A stretch of 64,000 nt of DNA, from the NCBI RefSeq assembly GCF_040655075.1, contig NZ_JBFAJC010000027.1, forward strand, positions 1-64,000, written 5' to 3'. The position numbers and the translations under genes are program-made. Under the pieces are notes generated by a model. It was not told the DNA's origin, ran no database searches, and was given only the letters and a program-made list of their open reading frames with translations. Below, piece after piece: positions 33,116 through 42,037 of the stretch (positions are counted from its first letter, which is position 1; each line of letters opens with the position of its first letter). This DNA is from Actinoallomurus sp040655075. GTDB lineage: Bacteria; Actinomycetota; Actinomycetes; Streptosporangiales; Streptosporangiaceae.

Positions 33116-34618
33116 GTGCCCACGTTGACCGACCTGACCCGGCAGCACACCGATCTCGACGCGGCGGACCTCGAATGGATCCACGCCCTCGTGTCGGACT
33201 GGCAGCTGCTCGCGGACCTGTCCTTCGCCGACCTGGTGCTCTGGGTCCCGTTGACCTCGCGCCGCCCCCGGAAGAACGGCACCGTGGAGGGCTGGGTGGC
33301 GGTGGCCCAGATCCGGCCGACGACGGGCCCGACGGCATACCCGGACGACCTCGTCGGCATGGTCGCCGATCCCGGGACGCGCGGCCTCATCGACGTGGCG
33401 TGGGCGGAGCAGCGGATCTGGCGGGAGGGCGACCCCGAGTGGGGGAGCGGCATCCCGGTCCGGGAGGAGGCCATCCCCGTACGCCGGGGCGGCCGGATCC
33501 TCGGCATCATCCAGCGCAGCACGAACCTCAGCTCCGCGCGTACGCCCAGCCACCTGGAGCTGACGTATCTGCAGAGCGCCAGCGACCTGGCGAAAATGAT
33601 CAATGAGGGGCGCTTCCCGTTCCCGGGCGAGGAGCCGAACCTCGCGCGGTCGCCCCGCGTGGGCGACGGCCTGATCCGGGTCGACCACGACGGCCGCGTG
33701 CTCTACGCCAGTCCCAACGCCCAGTCGGCGTACCGCAGGCTGGGGCTGGCCACCGACCTGGAGGGCACGCTCCTGAGGGACACCACGGCGCTGCTCGTCA
33801 GCGCCCCGGTGGACGACTCGCTGGCGGTGGTCGCCGGCGGGCGCGCCGCCCGCGAGACCGAGATCGAGGCGAACGGCGCGATCGTCCAGCTCCGCGCCAT
33901 CCCGCTGATCGTCGACGGCGAACGGACCGGCGCGCTGGTTCTGCTGCGGGACGTCACCGAGCTGCGCTGGCGCGACCGGGCGCTGATGAGCAAGGACGCG
34001 ACGATCCGGGAGATCCACCACCGCGTGAAGAACAACCTGCAGACGGTCGCGGCGCTGCTGCGCCTGCAGGCACGTCGGCTGCGGGTGCCGGAGGGCCGGG
34101 AGGCGCTGGAGGAGGCGGTGCGCCGGGTCGGTTCGATCGCGATCGTCCACGAGACGCTGTCGCACACGCCCGACGAGCTGGTCGACTTCGACGACATCGC
34201 GGACCGGGTGATGGCCATGGCGGGGGAGGTCTCGTCGCCGGAGACCCGGGTACGCCCGCGGCGGGTCGGCGGCTTCGGGGTGCTGCCCGCGGTGATCGCC
34301 ACACCGCTCGCCATGGTCCTGGCCGAGCTGCTGCAGAACGCCCTGGAACACGGGCTGGCCAACCGTCCCGGATCGCTCGAGGTGGTGGTGACGCGCGGCG
34401 AGGAGCGGCTCAGCGTCCTCGTCGCCGACGACGGGAGCGGGCTGCCGGCCGACTTCGACGTCGAGTCGGCCTCGAGCCTGGGTCTGCAGATCGTGCGGAC
34501 GTTGATCGTGGGAGAGCTGGGCGGGGTCATCGACCTGCGCCCGCGTTCGGGCGGGGGCACTGAGGTGGTCCTGGACATCCCGCTGGACCAGGGGCCGCGC
34601 ACCGCGCCGCCGAGCTGA
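33116..34618 (+). CDS. pdtaS: PdtaS-type sensor histidine kinase
   Basis: A 500-residue cytosolic kinase of the HisKA_2/HWE-like class. An N-terminal GAF-like sensor (about 1-150) and a PAS-like domain (about 175-300) precede the phospho-His motif EIHHRVKNNLQTVAALLRLQ. The ATPase core has ELLQNALEHG, DDGSGLP and SLGLQIVRTL. PdtaS works with the ANTAR antiterminator PdtaR in other actinobacteria. No PdtaR gene is next to it, as is common. The WhiB gene just downstream in convergent orientation is a frequent neighbour. Start GTG 33116 may be leaderless. Confidence 0.9.
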   Translation: MPTLTDLTRQHTDLDAADLEWIHALVSDWQLLADLSFADLVLWVPLTSRRPRKNGTVEGWVAVAQIRPTTGPTAYPDDLVGMVADPGTRGLIDVAWAEQRIWREGDPEWGSGIPVREEAIPVRRGGRILGIIQRSTNLSSARTPSHLELTYLQSASDLAKMINEGRFPFPGEEPNLARSPRVGDGLIRVDHDGRVLYASPNAQSAYRRLGLATDLEGTLLRDTTALLVSAPVDDSLAVVAGGRAARETEIEANGAIVQLRAIPLIVDGERTGALVLLRDVTELRWRDRALMSKDATIREIHHRVKNNLQTVAALLRLQARRLRVPEGREALEEAVRRVGSIAIVHETLSHTPDELVDFDDIADRVMAMAGEVSSPETRVRPRRVGGFGVLPAVIATPLAMVLAELLQNALEHGLANRPGSLEVVVTRGEERLSVLVADDGSGLPADFDVESASSLGLQIVRTLIVGELGGVIDLRPRSGGGTEVVLDIPLDQGPRTAPPS

Positions 34619-34645
34619 TCAGCGGTCCGGGGCCCGGAAACGGCC

Positions 34646-34675
34646 GACGCCCGCGGCCGTGGGGCCGTGGGCGTC
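34646..34675. terminator. Terminator between pdtaS and whiB
   Basis: Arms GACGCCCGCGGCC and GGCCGTGGGCGTC with a 4-base loop and one G-T pair, placed between the convergent pdtaS and whiB genes. Confidence 0.75.
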
Positions 34676-34741
34676 AGTGCCGTCCGCTGTCGTGGACCGA
34701 CCTGCGAACCACGATGCGGCGTCGTCTGTGTTCAGGTGTGT

Positions 34742-34996
34742 TCAGGCGTGGGCGCGAGCGCGGGCGCGGGCGTTCCGGCGCTTCAGGGCGCGTCGCTCGT
34801 CTTCGCTCAGGGCACCCCAAACGCCGGCGTCCTGACCGGAAGTCAGGGCCCAGCGCAAGCAGGCGTCGGTCACCGGGCAGCGACGGCATACCTGCTTGGC
34901 CTCCTCGATCTGCACCAGTGCGGGGCCGGTGTTCCCGATCGGGAAGAACAGCTCGGGGTCCACGTCACGGCAGGCAGCGCGGTGGCGCCAGTCCAT
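34742..34996 (-). CDS. WhiB family iron-sulfur regulator (WhiB1/WblE-like)
   Basis: An 84-residue WhiB protein with the four Cys ligands for a [4Fe-4S] cluster: one in RAACRDVDPE and three in the VCRRCPVTDAC motif. It has the GVWGALSEDERRAL G(V/I)WGG-type turn and a basic Arg/Ala tail. Length and position after pdtaS match WhiB1/WblE, an essential NO-sensitive regulator. Start ATG 34996 has GAAGGAG upstream. A Crp-like palindrome lies 42 bases before the start. Confidence 0.93.
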   Translation of the reverse strand: MDWRHRAACRDVDPELFFPIGNTGPALVQIEEAKQVCRRCPVTDACLRWALTSGQDAGVWGALSEDERRALKRRNARARARAHA

Positions 34997-35037
34997 GCGG
35001 TCCACTCCTTCGTAGCGCGTGAAGTGTCGACTCCACT

Positions 35038-35053
35038 TGTGAACGGTTTCACG
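35038..35053. promoter_or_regulatory. Crp-like operator upstream of whiB
   Basis: TGTGA-N6-TCACG, one mismatch from the Crp consensus TGTGA-N6-TCACA. In Mycobacterium tuberculosis whiB1 is controlled by Crp sites in its promoter, so the position is meaningful. No binding has been tested here. Confidence 0.6.
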
Positions 35054-35182
35054 ATGTCGCGAACAGTCCGTGGACCATTGGGTGAGGGTCCGGGAAGTGT
35101 TCATGGCGGTCTCGACCAGGGGCGATACCCGAATGCCGCGCGCCACTTAGAGATTCCCAGGGCGTCAGAGAGGGCGCAAGAC

Positions 35183-35204
35183 CTTTGAGAAAACTTTCTC
35201 AAAG
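35183..35204. promoter_or_regulatory. AT-rich 22-bp palindrome upstream of whiB
   Basis: Perfect 10-bp arms CTTTGAGAAA and TTTCTCAAAG around a 2-base centre, in an otherwise GC-rich region between the lipid-kinase homologue stop and whiB. The AT-rich arms argue against a normal terminator; it looks like a binding site or a promoter-embedded operator. Confidence 0.5.
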
Positions 35205-35255
35205 TATGGCTGTCGTGTGTGTCACATGACCGAAACATGAACGTTGCTTCGTGAC

Positions 35256-36182
35256 TCAGATCACGATGCGAACCGCCTTGGGAACGGAGCGGAAGGTCAC
35301 CGCCTCGCGTTGACCGAGGTAGTCCCCGTCGACCTGGAAGGCGATCGGCCGGTGCGACCGCAGCGTGAACTCCGGCAGGTCGTGCAGACCCACGACGTGG
35401 CCCCCGCGCGGCTGCCGCTTGAGCGGCGGCAGGATCTGCGGCAGCACGCCCAGCGTGGACAGCAGATCCAGCCGTCGCAGCCCGAACAGGTCGAGGCCGG
35501 TCGCGAACGCCGCCCGCGGGTTCGGGTCGACCGGCCACGGCCCGGCGTACGTCCACGGCGAGGTGTTCGACACGATGCTCAGGAAGATGTGCCCGAGCGG
35601 CGGCTTTCCGGGCACTTCGAGGGTGAGCGCCGGACGCCGGCGGTCCGTCAGCACGAAGAACTGGCGCAGCGCCGTCCGGATGTACAGCGTGGAGTAGGCG
35701 CGGGACCCGGCCGATCGGAGCTGCTCGACCGCGTGGACGACCTCCGCGTCCAGCCCCAGACCGGCGCAGAAGGTGAAGTAACGGGTGTCGGCCATGCCGA
35801 GCCCCACGGTCCGATGCCGACCGGCCCGCAGCGCCTCCAGTACCTGGCCCGCGGCGTCGAGCGCGTTGTTGGGCAGGCCCAGCGAACGCGCGAAGACGTT
35901 CGCGCTGCCCGACGGGACGACCGCGAGAGCCGGCAGGTCCTCCGACGGTCCGCCCGCGAGCAGCCCGTTGACGGCCTCGTTCACGGTGCCGTCGCCGCCC
36001 AGCGCGATGATCACGTCATAGCCCTCGCCGACCGCCTGCTCGGCCAGCTCGGTCGCGTGCCCGCGCCGCTGGGTCTCGGCGAGCTCCAGCCGAACCTCGC
36101 CGGCGAACGCGCGCATGAGCACGTCCCGGGCCCGCCGTGACGTGGTGGTCGCCTTCGGATTGGCGATCAAGAGTGCGCGCAC
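35256..36182 (-). CDS. Diacylglycerol kinase/sphingosine kinase-fold lipid kinase (YegS/DagK-like)
   Basis: A 308-residue protein of the DAGK catalytic family: LLIANPKATTTSRR at the start, the nucleotide loop LGGDGTVNEAVNG, and VVPSGSANVFARSLGLP. These enzymes phosphorylate diacylglycerol-type lipids with ATP. The C-terminus shows the typical beta-rich domain. Start GTG 36182 is used; a TTG at 36188 is also open. Confidence 0.87.
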   Translation of the reverse strand: MRALLIANPKATTTSRRARDVLMRAFAGEVRLELAETQRRGHATELAEQAVGEGYDVIIALGGDGTVNEAVNGLLAGGPSEDLPALAVVPSGSANVFARSLGLPNNALDAAGQVLEALRAGRHRTVGLGMADTRYFTFCAGLGLDAEVVHAVEQLRSAGSRAYSTLYIRTALRQFFVLTDRRRPALTLEVPGKPPLGHIFLSIVSNTSPWTYAGPWPVDPNPRAAFATGLDLFGLRRLDLLSTLGVLPQILPPLKRQPRGGHVVGLHDLPEFTLRSHRPIAFQVDGDYLGQREAVTFRSVPKAVRIVI

Positions 36183-36254
36183 GACCAAAAGGGTAGTTCA
36201 CCGCAGAACAGGGGAAGGCGCGGCCTGGGCATCACGGGCGGGCGTGCCCCACTA

Positions 36255-36644
36255 GTGTTCCTGGATGTGTCCACACGTCCCGCCACCCTGAGCGCCGCCG
36301 CCCTCGTCGAGGCCCTGGAAGGGGTCGCCGTGCTGGCCGTCGGCCTGTACGTCGGCATCGAGGCCGTCATCGGCCGTCCCCACGACCTCGCGAGCGCCGT
36401 CGCCCTCGCCTTCATGGCCGTCCTCGGCGGCGCCGGCATCATCGCGGTCGGCTGGGGACTGTGGCAGGTACGCCGCTGGGGGCGTGCCCCGGCCCTGCTC
36501 ACCCAGATCTTCACTCTGATCATCGCCGTGTCGATGTTCCAGAGCCACCGGGCGGTCCTCGGGGTCGTCCTCGTGGTGGTGGCCGTCGCGGGCGCCGCCG
36601 CGCTGCTCAGCCCGCCCACGACCCGCGCGCTCATCGACGACTGA
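36255..36644 (+). CDS. Small integral membrane protein of unknown function
   Basis: A 129-residue protein with four predicted membrane helices (about 12-34, 46-70, 80-100, 103-122). Not recognised beyond a general resemblance to conserved actinomycete membrane proteins. GTG 36255 or GTG 36267 could be the start. Convergent with sigF across a terminator. Confidence 0.7.
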   Translation: MFLDVSTRPATLSAAALVEALEGVAVLAVGLYVGIEAVIGRPHDLASAVALAFMAVLGGAGIIAVGWGLWQVRRWGRAPALLTQIFTLIIAVSMFQSHRAVLGVVLVVVAVAGAAALLSPPTTRALIDD

Positions 36645-36655
36645 CCGGAAAACGA

Positions 36656-36686
36656 AGCACCCCCCGCCGCGTCGGCAGGGGGTGCT
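36656..36686. terminator. Bidirectional terminator
   Basis: Arms AGCACCCCC and GGGGGTGCT with an inner GCCG/CGGC stem, between the membrane-protein gene and sigF. Confidence 0.75.
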
Positions 36687-36696
36687 GATCCATTGC

Positions 36697-37494
36697 TCAG
36701 TCGTCGGCGGTGAGGCCGTCGCGGAGCTGGGCGAGCGTACGGGCCAGGAGCCGGGACACGTGCATCTGGGAGATGCCGAGCTCGGCGGCGATCTGCGACT
36801 GGGTCATGTTGCCGAAGAACCGCAGCAGCAGGATGCGCTTCTCCCGGGCCGGGAGCTTCTCCAGCAGCGGCTTGAGCGACTCGCGGTATTCGACCCCCTC
36901 GAGGGCCTCGTCGACGATGCCCAGGGAGTCGGCGACCGCCGGAGCGTCCTCGTCGCCGGAGTCGGGGGCGTCGAGGGAGACGGTGGAGTAGGCGTTGGCC
37001 GACTCCAGGCCCTCGAGCACCTCCTCCTCGCTCATCTGCAGGTGCTCGGCCAGCTCGCTGACGGTCGGCGCGCGGCCCTCGCGCTGGGCGAGGTCGCTGA
37101 TCGCCTTGGTCAGCGACAGCTTCAGCTCCTGGAGCCGGCGCGGAACGCGGACGGCCCAGCCCTTGTCGCGGAAGTGCCGCTTGATCTCTCCGACGATCGT
37201 CGGCGTGGCGTACGTGGAGAACTCCACGCCCCGCTGCAGGTCGAACCGGTCGATCGACTTGATCAGCCCGATCGTCGCGACCTGCACCAGGTCGTCCAGC
37301 CATTCGCCGCGGTTGCGGAACCGGCGGGCGAGGTACTCGACGAGCGGCAGGTGCAGCTCTACGAGCTCGTCGCGGATGCGCTGCCGCTCCGGGTCGCCGT
37401 CGGGCAGGGTGGCGAGGCGCTCGAACAACTTACGTGCTCGAGCTCGGTCGGGCACGCCGTGCTCGTTGCCGGCCACCGTGGTCTTCTCGGTCAC
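36697..37494 (-). CDS. sigF: Group 3 sigma factor, SigF/SigB family
   Basis: A 265-residue alternative sigma factor. Region 2 holds DLVQVATIGLIKSIDRFD, with GVEFSTYATPTIVGEIKRHFRD; region 4 holds LLLRFFGNMTQSQIAAELGISQMHVSRLL. It belongs to the stress/sporulation SigF-SigB group. The gene before it encodes an RsbW-like kinase, its likely anti-sigma factor. Start GTG 37494 has GAGG upstream. Confidence 0.93.
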   Translation of the reverse strand: MTEKTTVAGNEHGVPDRARARKLFERLATLPDGDPERQRIRDELVELHLPLVEYLARRFRNRGEWLDDLVQVATIGLIKSIDRFDLQRGVEFSTYATPTIVGEIKRHFRDKGWAVRVPRRLQELKLSLTKAISDLAQREGRAPTVSELAEHLQMSEEEVLEGLESANAYSTVSLDAPDSGDEDAPAVADSLGIVDEALEGVEYRESLKPLLEKLPAREKRILLLRFFGNMTQSQIAAELGISQMHVSRLLARTLAQLRDGLTADD

Positions 37495-37561
37495 GCGTCC
37501 ACCTCGCTCAGCGGCCCGAAGCCGCGTGGGCGGTGGTCGAGAGCCGTGGGGATCGCGGCGT

Positions 37562-37981
37562 TCACGACGTCTTCCCGCGCCGTTTGTTCATCACGATGGT
37601 CACCCGGTCGTCGACGCCCACCGAGGCGTCGACGTCGCCGGCGAGCGAACTCAGCACCGTCCAGGCGAAGGTGTCGCGACTCGGCTCCAGGCCGTCGACG
37701 GTCAGAACCGACACCGAGATGCTCATCGCATCGTCATTGAGCTCGAATTCGCACGTCAGATCCGTGCCCGGCACCGCCTGGGCCAGGAGCATCGCGCACG
37801 CCTCGTCGATCGCGATACGCAGATCCTCGATCTCGTCGAGGTTGAAGTCGAGGCGTGCCGCCAGCCCGGCCGTGGCCGTGCGCAGCACGGAAAGGTAGGC
37901 GCTGTCGGCCGGCAGCCGCACGGTCACGACGTCGCGCACGTCGGACACACTCGCCGGCATGGCCGCGGTTTCCTCGGTCAC
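37562..37981 (-). CDS. RsbW/UsfX-like anti-sigma factor kinase
   Basis: A 139-residue GHKL-fold protein. The ATP-site N-box sits in FNLDEIEDLRIAIDEACAML; later parts are loosely conserved as in actinobacterial RsbW homologues (UsfX type). It lies just before sigF with a 67-base gap, the usual order. Start GTG 37981 has GAGGGAG upstream; ATG 37960 is a second option. Confidence 0.85.
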   Translation of the reverse strand: MTEETAAMPASVSDVRDVVTVRLPADSAYLSVLRTATAGLAARLDFNLDEIEDLRIAIDEACAMLLAQAVPGTDLTCEFELNDDAMSISVSVLTVDGLEPSRDTFAWTVLSSLAGDVDASVGVDDRVTIVMNKRRGKTS

Positions 37982-38026
37982 GTCACTCCCTCGTTGGGGC
38001 TACCCGCTGTTGTCGAAACTACCGCC

Positions 38027-38160
38027 TCAACGCACCTGGGCGCGCATCCGGCGCGCTCGGTCGTCGAAGTGATGATCGTAGAGGTGAGGCGGCCTGGTTT
38101 CGGTCATGATCAAGAGGTTTCCGTCAGGGTCAAGGGATCGTAGGTTATTGGGTCCACCGG
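38027..38160 (-). pseudogene. C-terminal remnant of a VOC (glyoxalase-fold) protein
   Basis: On the minus strand an open stretch of about 44 codons ends at a TGA (38027-38029). It contains LRSLDPDGNLLIMTE, the typical last strand of VOC-fold proteins (DPDGN motif), then a basic tail. A stop codon lies just upstream in the frame and no start or N-terminal half exists. Its missing 5' end faces the missing 5' end of the MetE remnant at 38193. Confidence 0.6.
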
Positions 38161-38192
38161 AAGATCATCAGTGACCGGGAGAGAGGCGCGCC

Positions 38193-38321
38193 CTGGAGGA
38201 CCTGGCGATCAGCCCGCAGTGCGGCTTCGCGTCGGAGGTGCAGGGCAACCCGCTGACCTGGGACGACCAGCGGCGCAAGCTGGACCTCGTCGTGTCCGTC
38301 GCGCAGCGCGTGTGGGGCTAG
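38193..38321 (+). pseudogene. C-terminal remnant of a cobalamin-independent methionine synthase-like protein
   Basis: Forty-two in-frame codons before a TAG give LEDLAISPQCGFASEV and the tail DLVVSVAQRVWG. This matches the conserved C-terminus of MetE-like enzymes, including the zinc-ligand Cys in SPQCGFAS. The frame is closed upstream by a TGA at 38172-38174 and nothing of the other 90% of the gene is present. It lies next to the VOC remnant, so one deletion probably removed both 5' halves. Confidence 0.85.
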
Positions 38322-38351
38322 GACAGGCTTCAAAGCCCTGGAAACGCGAAT

Positions 38352-38390
38352 GGCGGGCCGGTCGGTCCCGCGAGGACCGACCGGCCCGCC
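38352..38390. terminator. Terminator of sodN
   Basis: Perfect 17-bp arms starting GGCGGGCCGGTCGGTCC with a 5-base loop. It lies 33 bases after the sodN stop on the minus strand. Confidence 0.88.
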
Positions 38391-38422
38391 ACCGTCCGAT
38401 CCTGCAGACGGGACAGGCCGGA

Positions 38423-38824
38423 TCAGGCGTTCTTGGTCTCCCAGAAGATCTTGGCGATCTCGTCGATCTTGGCCAGGAGCTCCTCAGCCTTGGCCTTGTC
38501 GAGGCTGCCCTTGGTGCCGCCGGCGCCCGCGAGCTTGGTCGCCTCGTTGAAGAGCTGGTGCAGCTGCGGGTACTTCTCGAAGTGCGGCGGCTTGAAGTAG
38601 TCGGTCCAGAGCACCCACAGGTGGTGCTTGACCAGCTCGGAGCGCTGCTCCTTGATGATCAGAGCCCGGGCGCGGAAGATCGGGTCGTCGTTGGCCTCGT
38701 ACTTCTCGACGATGGCCTTGATCGACTCGGCCTCGATCCGCGCCTGTGCCGGGTCGTAAACGCCACAGGGCAGGTCGCAGTGGGCCGACACCGTGGTCTT
38801 GGGGCGCAGAAGTCGTGCAAGCAC
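38423..38824 (-). CDS. sodN: Nickel superoxide dismutase
   Basis: A 133-residue NiSOD precursor. The 14-residue propeptide MLARLLRPKTTVSA precedes the mature N-terminus HCDLPCGVYDP, the nickel hook in which His1, Cys2 and Cys6 bind Ni. The rest is the four-helix bundle (YEANDDPIFRARALIIKEQR and HLWVLWTDYFKP). It removes superoxide. Start GTG 38824 matches the family start and has AGGGA 7 bases upstream. The divergent gene encodes the maturation protease. Confidence 0.95.
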   Translation of the reverse strand: MLARLLRPKTTVSAHCDLPCGVYDPAQARIEAESIKAIVEKYEANDDPIFRARALIIKEQRSELVKHHLWVLWTDYFKPPHFEKYPQLHQLFNEATKLAGAGGTKGSLDKAKAEELLAKIDEIAKIFWETKNA

Positions 38825-38912
38825 CTGCGTGTCCCTTCCGTTGTTTCGGATCATGCTCCGATAGCAGACACTACTCCTGATACCCCTTCCCACTCGCAGA
38901 GAGGTATGCCAC

Positions 38913-39254
38913 GTGCAGACGGTCGAGGTGACGGGGGAGTCGATGCTGCCGGTGCTCCGGCCCGGGGACTGGCTGCTCGTACGGCGTGGCGTCCGTCTCG
39001 CCCCCGGCCACATCGTGGTGGCACGTCATCCGCGCGAGGCCCGGCTGATCGTCAAGCGGGTGGCCTGGCGCGGGCGCGGCGGGTGGTGGCTGGAGAGCGA
39101 CAACCAGCGGGCCCCCGGCCGGCAGGACAGCTGGGACTTCGGCGCCGTACCCGACGATCTGATCGTCGGGCGGGTGATCGCGCGTTATTGGCCCCGGCCC
39201 TCCGTACGACTCCGCGCGCCCCGGCGAGGCCGGAGCGCGCGGATACAGGAGTGA
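38913..39254 (+). CDS. sodX: Nickel-type superoxide dismutase maturation protease (SodX)
   Basis: A 113-residue S26-family protease with the catalytic Ser10 in GESMLPVL and Lys in LIVKRVAW, plus the SDNQ-type box C. It removes the SodN propeptide so the nickel hook can form. It is divergent from sodN, the usual arrangement. Start GTG 38913. Confidence 0.92.
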   Translation: MQTVEVTGESMLPVLRPGDWLLVRRGVRLAPGHIVVARHPREARLIVKRVAWRGRGGWWLESDNQRAPGRQDSWDFGAVPDDLIVGRVIARYWPRPSVRLRAPRRGRSARIQE

Positions 39255-39261
39255 TCCCGAC

Positions 39262-40040
<779 letters not shown>

Positions 40041-40044
<4 letters not shown>

Positions 40045-41006
40045 GCGGACCCCTCCCGTACGGCCGGGGGTTTGGCGTGGAAGGTCGTCAGGTTCCGCCG
40101 CAGGCGTTGCAGCGGGGTCGGGGGCAGCTCACGCGAGGAGCCCCGGCCGTAGTGACGCTCCAGGTAGTACTGCCCGACCGAGAGGATCGAGGTCACGATG
40201 ATGTACCAGACGCTGACCACGATCAGCAGCGGGATCGTCTTGTAGTTGGCGTTGAAGATGTCCTCGCCGGCCTTGAGCAGCTCGGTGAAGGCCACGGTCG
40301 AGGCGAGCGACGTCGTCTTCAGCATCGAGATCGTCTCGTTGCCGGTGGGCGGGATGATCACCCGCATCGCCTGGGGGAGCACGATGCGCCGCATGATCTG
40401 CAGGCGGCGCATGCCCAGCGCCTGGGACGCCTCGGTCTGGCCCTCGTCCACCGACAGGATGCCCGCCCGGACGATCTCCGACATGTACGCCGCCTCGTTC
40501 AGGCCGAGGCCAAGGATCGCCGCGACGAACGTGGTGACCAGGCTGTTGACGTCCCAGGTGATGAACACCGGGCCGAACGGGATGCCGAGCGAGATGTCGC
40601 CCATCAGCGACTTGATGTTGAACCAGAAGATGAGCTGGACCAGGACCGGCGTGCCGCGGAAGAACCAGATGTACAGCCAGGCCGCCGACGACAGCATCGG
40701 GTTCGAGGACAGGCGCATCAGCGCCAGGACGATGCCGCCCACGATGCCGATGGCCATCGCGATGACGGTCAGTTCCAGGGTGGCGACGAGGCCCTTGACG
40801 ATCCCGCCGTCGAAGAAGAACTGCCGGAACGTCGACCAGTCCAGCTGCTTGTTGGTGAACAGCATGTGGACGAACATCGCGGCCAGCACCAGGATGACCG
40901 CGCCGCTCACCCACCTGCCGGGGTGCCGGACCGGCACCGCCTTGATGCTCTCAGGCGGTGTCGGTCCGGTGGTGTCGTCGATCTGCGTCACGTCAGCCTC
41001 AGCCAC
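40041..41006 (-). CDS. Polar amino-acid ABC transporter permease
   Basis: A 321-residue permease of the HisM/GlnP family: membrane helices, NEAAYMSEIVRAGILSVDEGQTEASQALG coupling loop region and the RVIIPPTGNE motif. An extended acidic N-terminus (about 25 residues) is odd. The start GTG 41006 overlaps the end of the binding-protein gene by 8 bases. Confidence 0.92.
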
Positions 41007-41895
41007 CCGCGCCGTTGACCTTCGGGTCGGTGATGGCGCCCCCCGAGATGCCCCACTTCTCGGTCAGCTGCTTGTACGTGCCGTCCGAGATCAGGTCCTT
41101 CACGGCCTTCAGGATCCCGTCCCGCAGGTCGTTCTCGTTCTTGGGGATCGCGATGCCGTACGGCGCGGTGTCGTAGGCGTTACCGGAGATCACGAACTTG
41201 CCGCCGGACTCCTTGGCCGCGTACGCGGCGACGGGGGAGTCGGCCAGGACCGCGTCGGCGCGGCCGTTGCCCAGCGCCAGGTTGGCGGCGTTCTGGTCGT
41301 CCAGCGAGATCTTGACCGGGGCCGCCTTACCACCCTGCTTGCACTTGTCGAGCCGGGCGCCGGCGTCGGGCTTGGCCGCCGACTTGGGCGTGAGCTCGTC
41401 CTCCTGCGTGGTGCCCTTCTCCACGGCGATCTTCTTGCCGCACAGCGACAGGTCGTCCGGCGAGAGCTTCTCCGGGTTGCCCGCCTTCACCATCAGGCCG
41501 CTGCCCGCCGTGTAGTACGTCACGAAGTCGAAGGCCGCTTCTCGCTGCTTGTTGTCGGTGAAGGAGGAGAGGCTGATGTCGTACTTCTTGCTCTGCAGCG
41601 CGGGCAGGATGTTGTCGAACTTGACGTCCTGGAACTCCGCCGTCACGCCGAGCTTCTTGGCGATCGCGGTGCCGAGGTCGACGTCGAACCCGACGATCTG
41701 GCCGTTCTGCTTGAACTCGTTCGGGGCGTACGACGCGTCCGTCGCGATCACGATCTTGCCGTTCTTCTTGATCGTGTCGAGCGCGCTCTTACTGCCTCGC
41801 GTCGTCGTCTTTGCGTTACAGGCGGACATGGCGAGGGCGGTCGCCAGGACTGTGATGCCCACCCCTAGGGTGCGACGGCGAAGACCGCTGTGCAC
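40999..41895 (-). CDS. Amino-acid ABC transporter substrate-binding lipoprotein, paralogue 1
   Basis: A 298-residue lipoprotein with lipobox ALAMSAC and an SBP_bac_3 fold: VGFDVDLGTAIAKKLG, and CGKKIAVEKGTTQEDELTPKSAAK. It is clearly paralogous to the next gene upstream (42038-42925). Start GTG 41895 has AGGAGGA upstream. Likely binds a polar amino acid outside the cell. Confidence 0.92.
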   Translation of the reverse strand: MHSGLRRRTLGVGITVLATALAMSACNAKTTTRGSKSALDTIKKNGKIVIATDASYAPNEFKQNGQIVGFDVDLGTAIAKKLGVTAEFQDVKFDNILPALQSKKYDISLSSFTDNKQREAAFDFVTYYTAGSGLMVKAGNPEKLSPDDLSLCGKKIAVEKGTTQEDELTPKSAAKPDAGARLDKCKQGGKAAPVKISLDDQNAANLALGNGRADAVLADSPVAAYAAKESGGKFVISGNAYDTAPYGIAIPKNENDLRDGILKAVKDLISDGTYKQLTEKWGISGGAITDPKVNGAGG

Positions 41896-42037
41896 GGCGT
41901 CCTCCTCCTAATGACAGGGCGTTACGCCCCGGTCGATTGCTCGGTAGCTTCCCGACATCTTGGCGCAACCCCGTCTCAAGTGCGATTACTGCCTTGAAAC
42001 AATCCCACAACGGCCGGATGATCTCTGGCCGGGTAGG

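Noticed and set aside
35250..35265. Second Crp-like palindrome CGTGA-N6-TCACG
   Set aside because: It overlaps the last codons and stop of the lipid kinase homologue, so it could be coding chance; two mismatches from the consensus. Kept out of the feature list.
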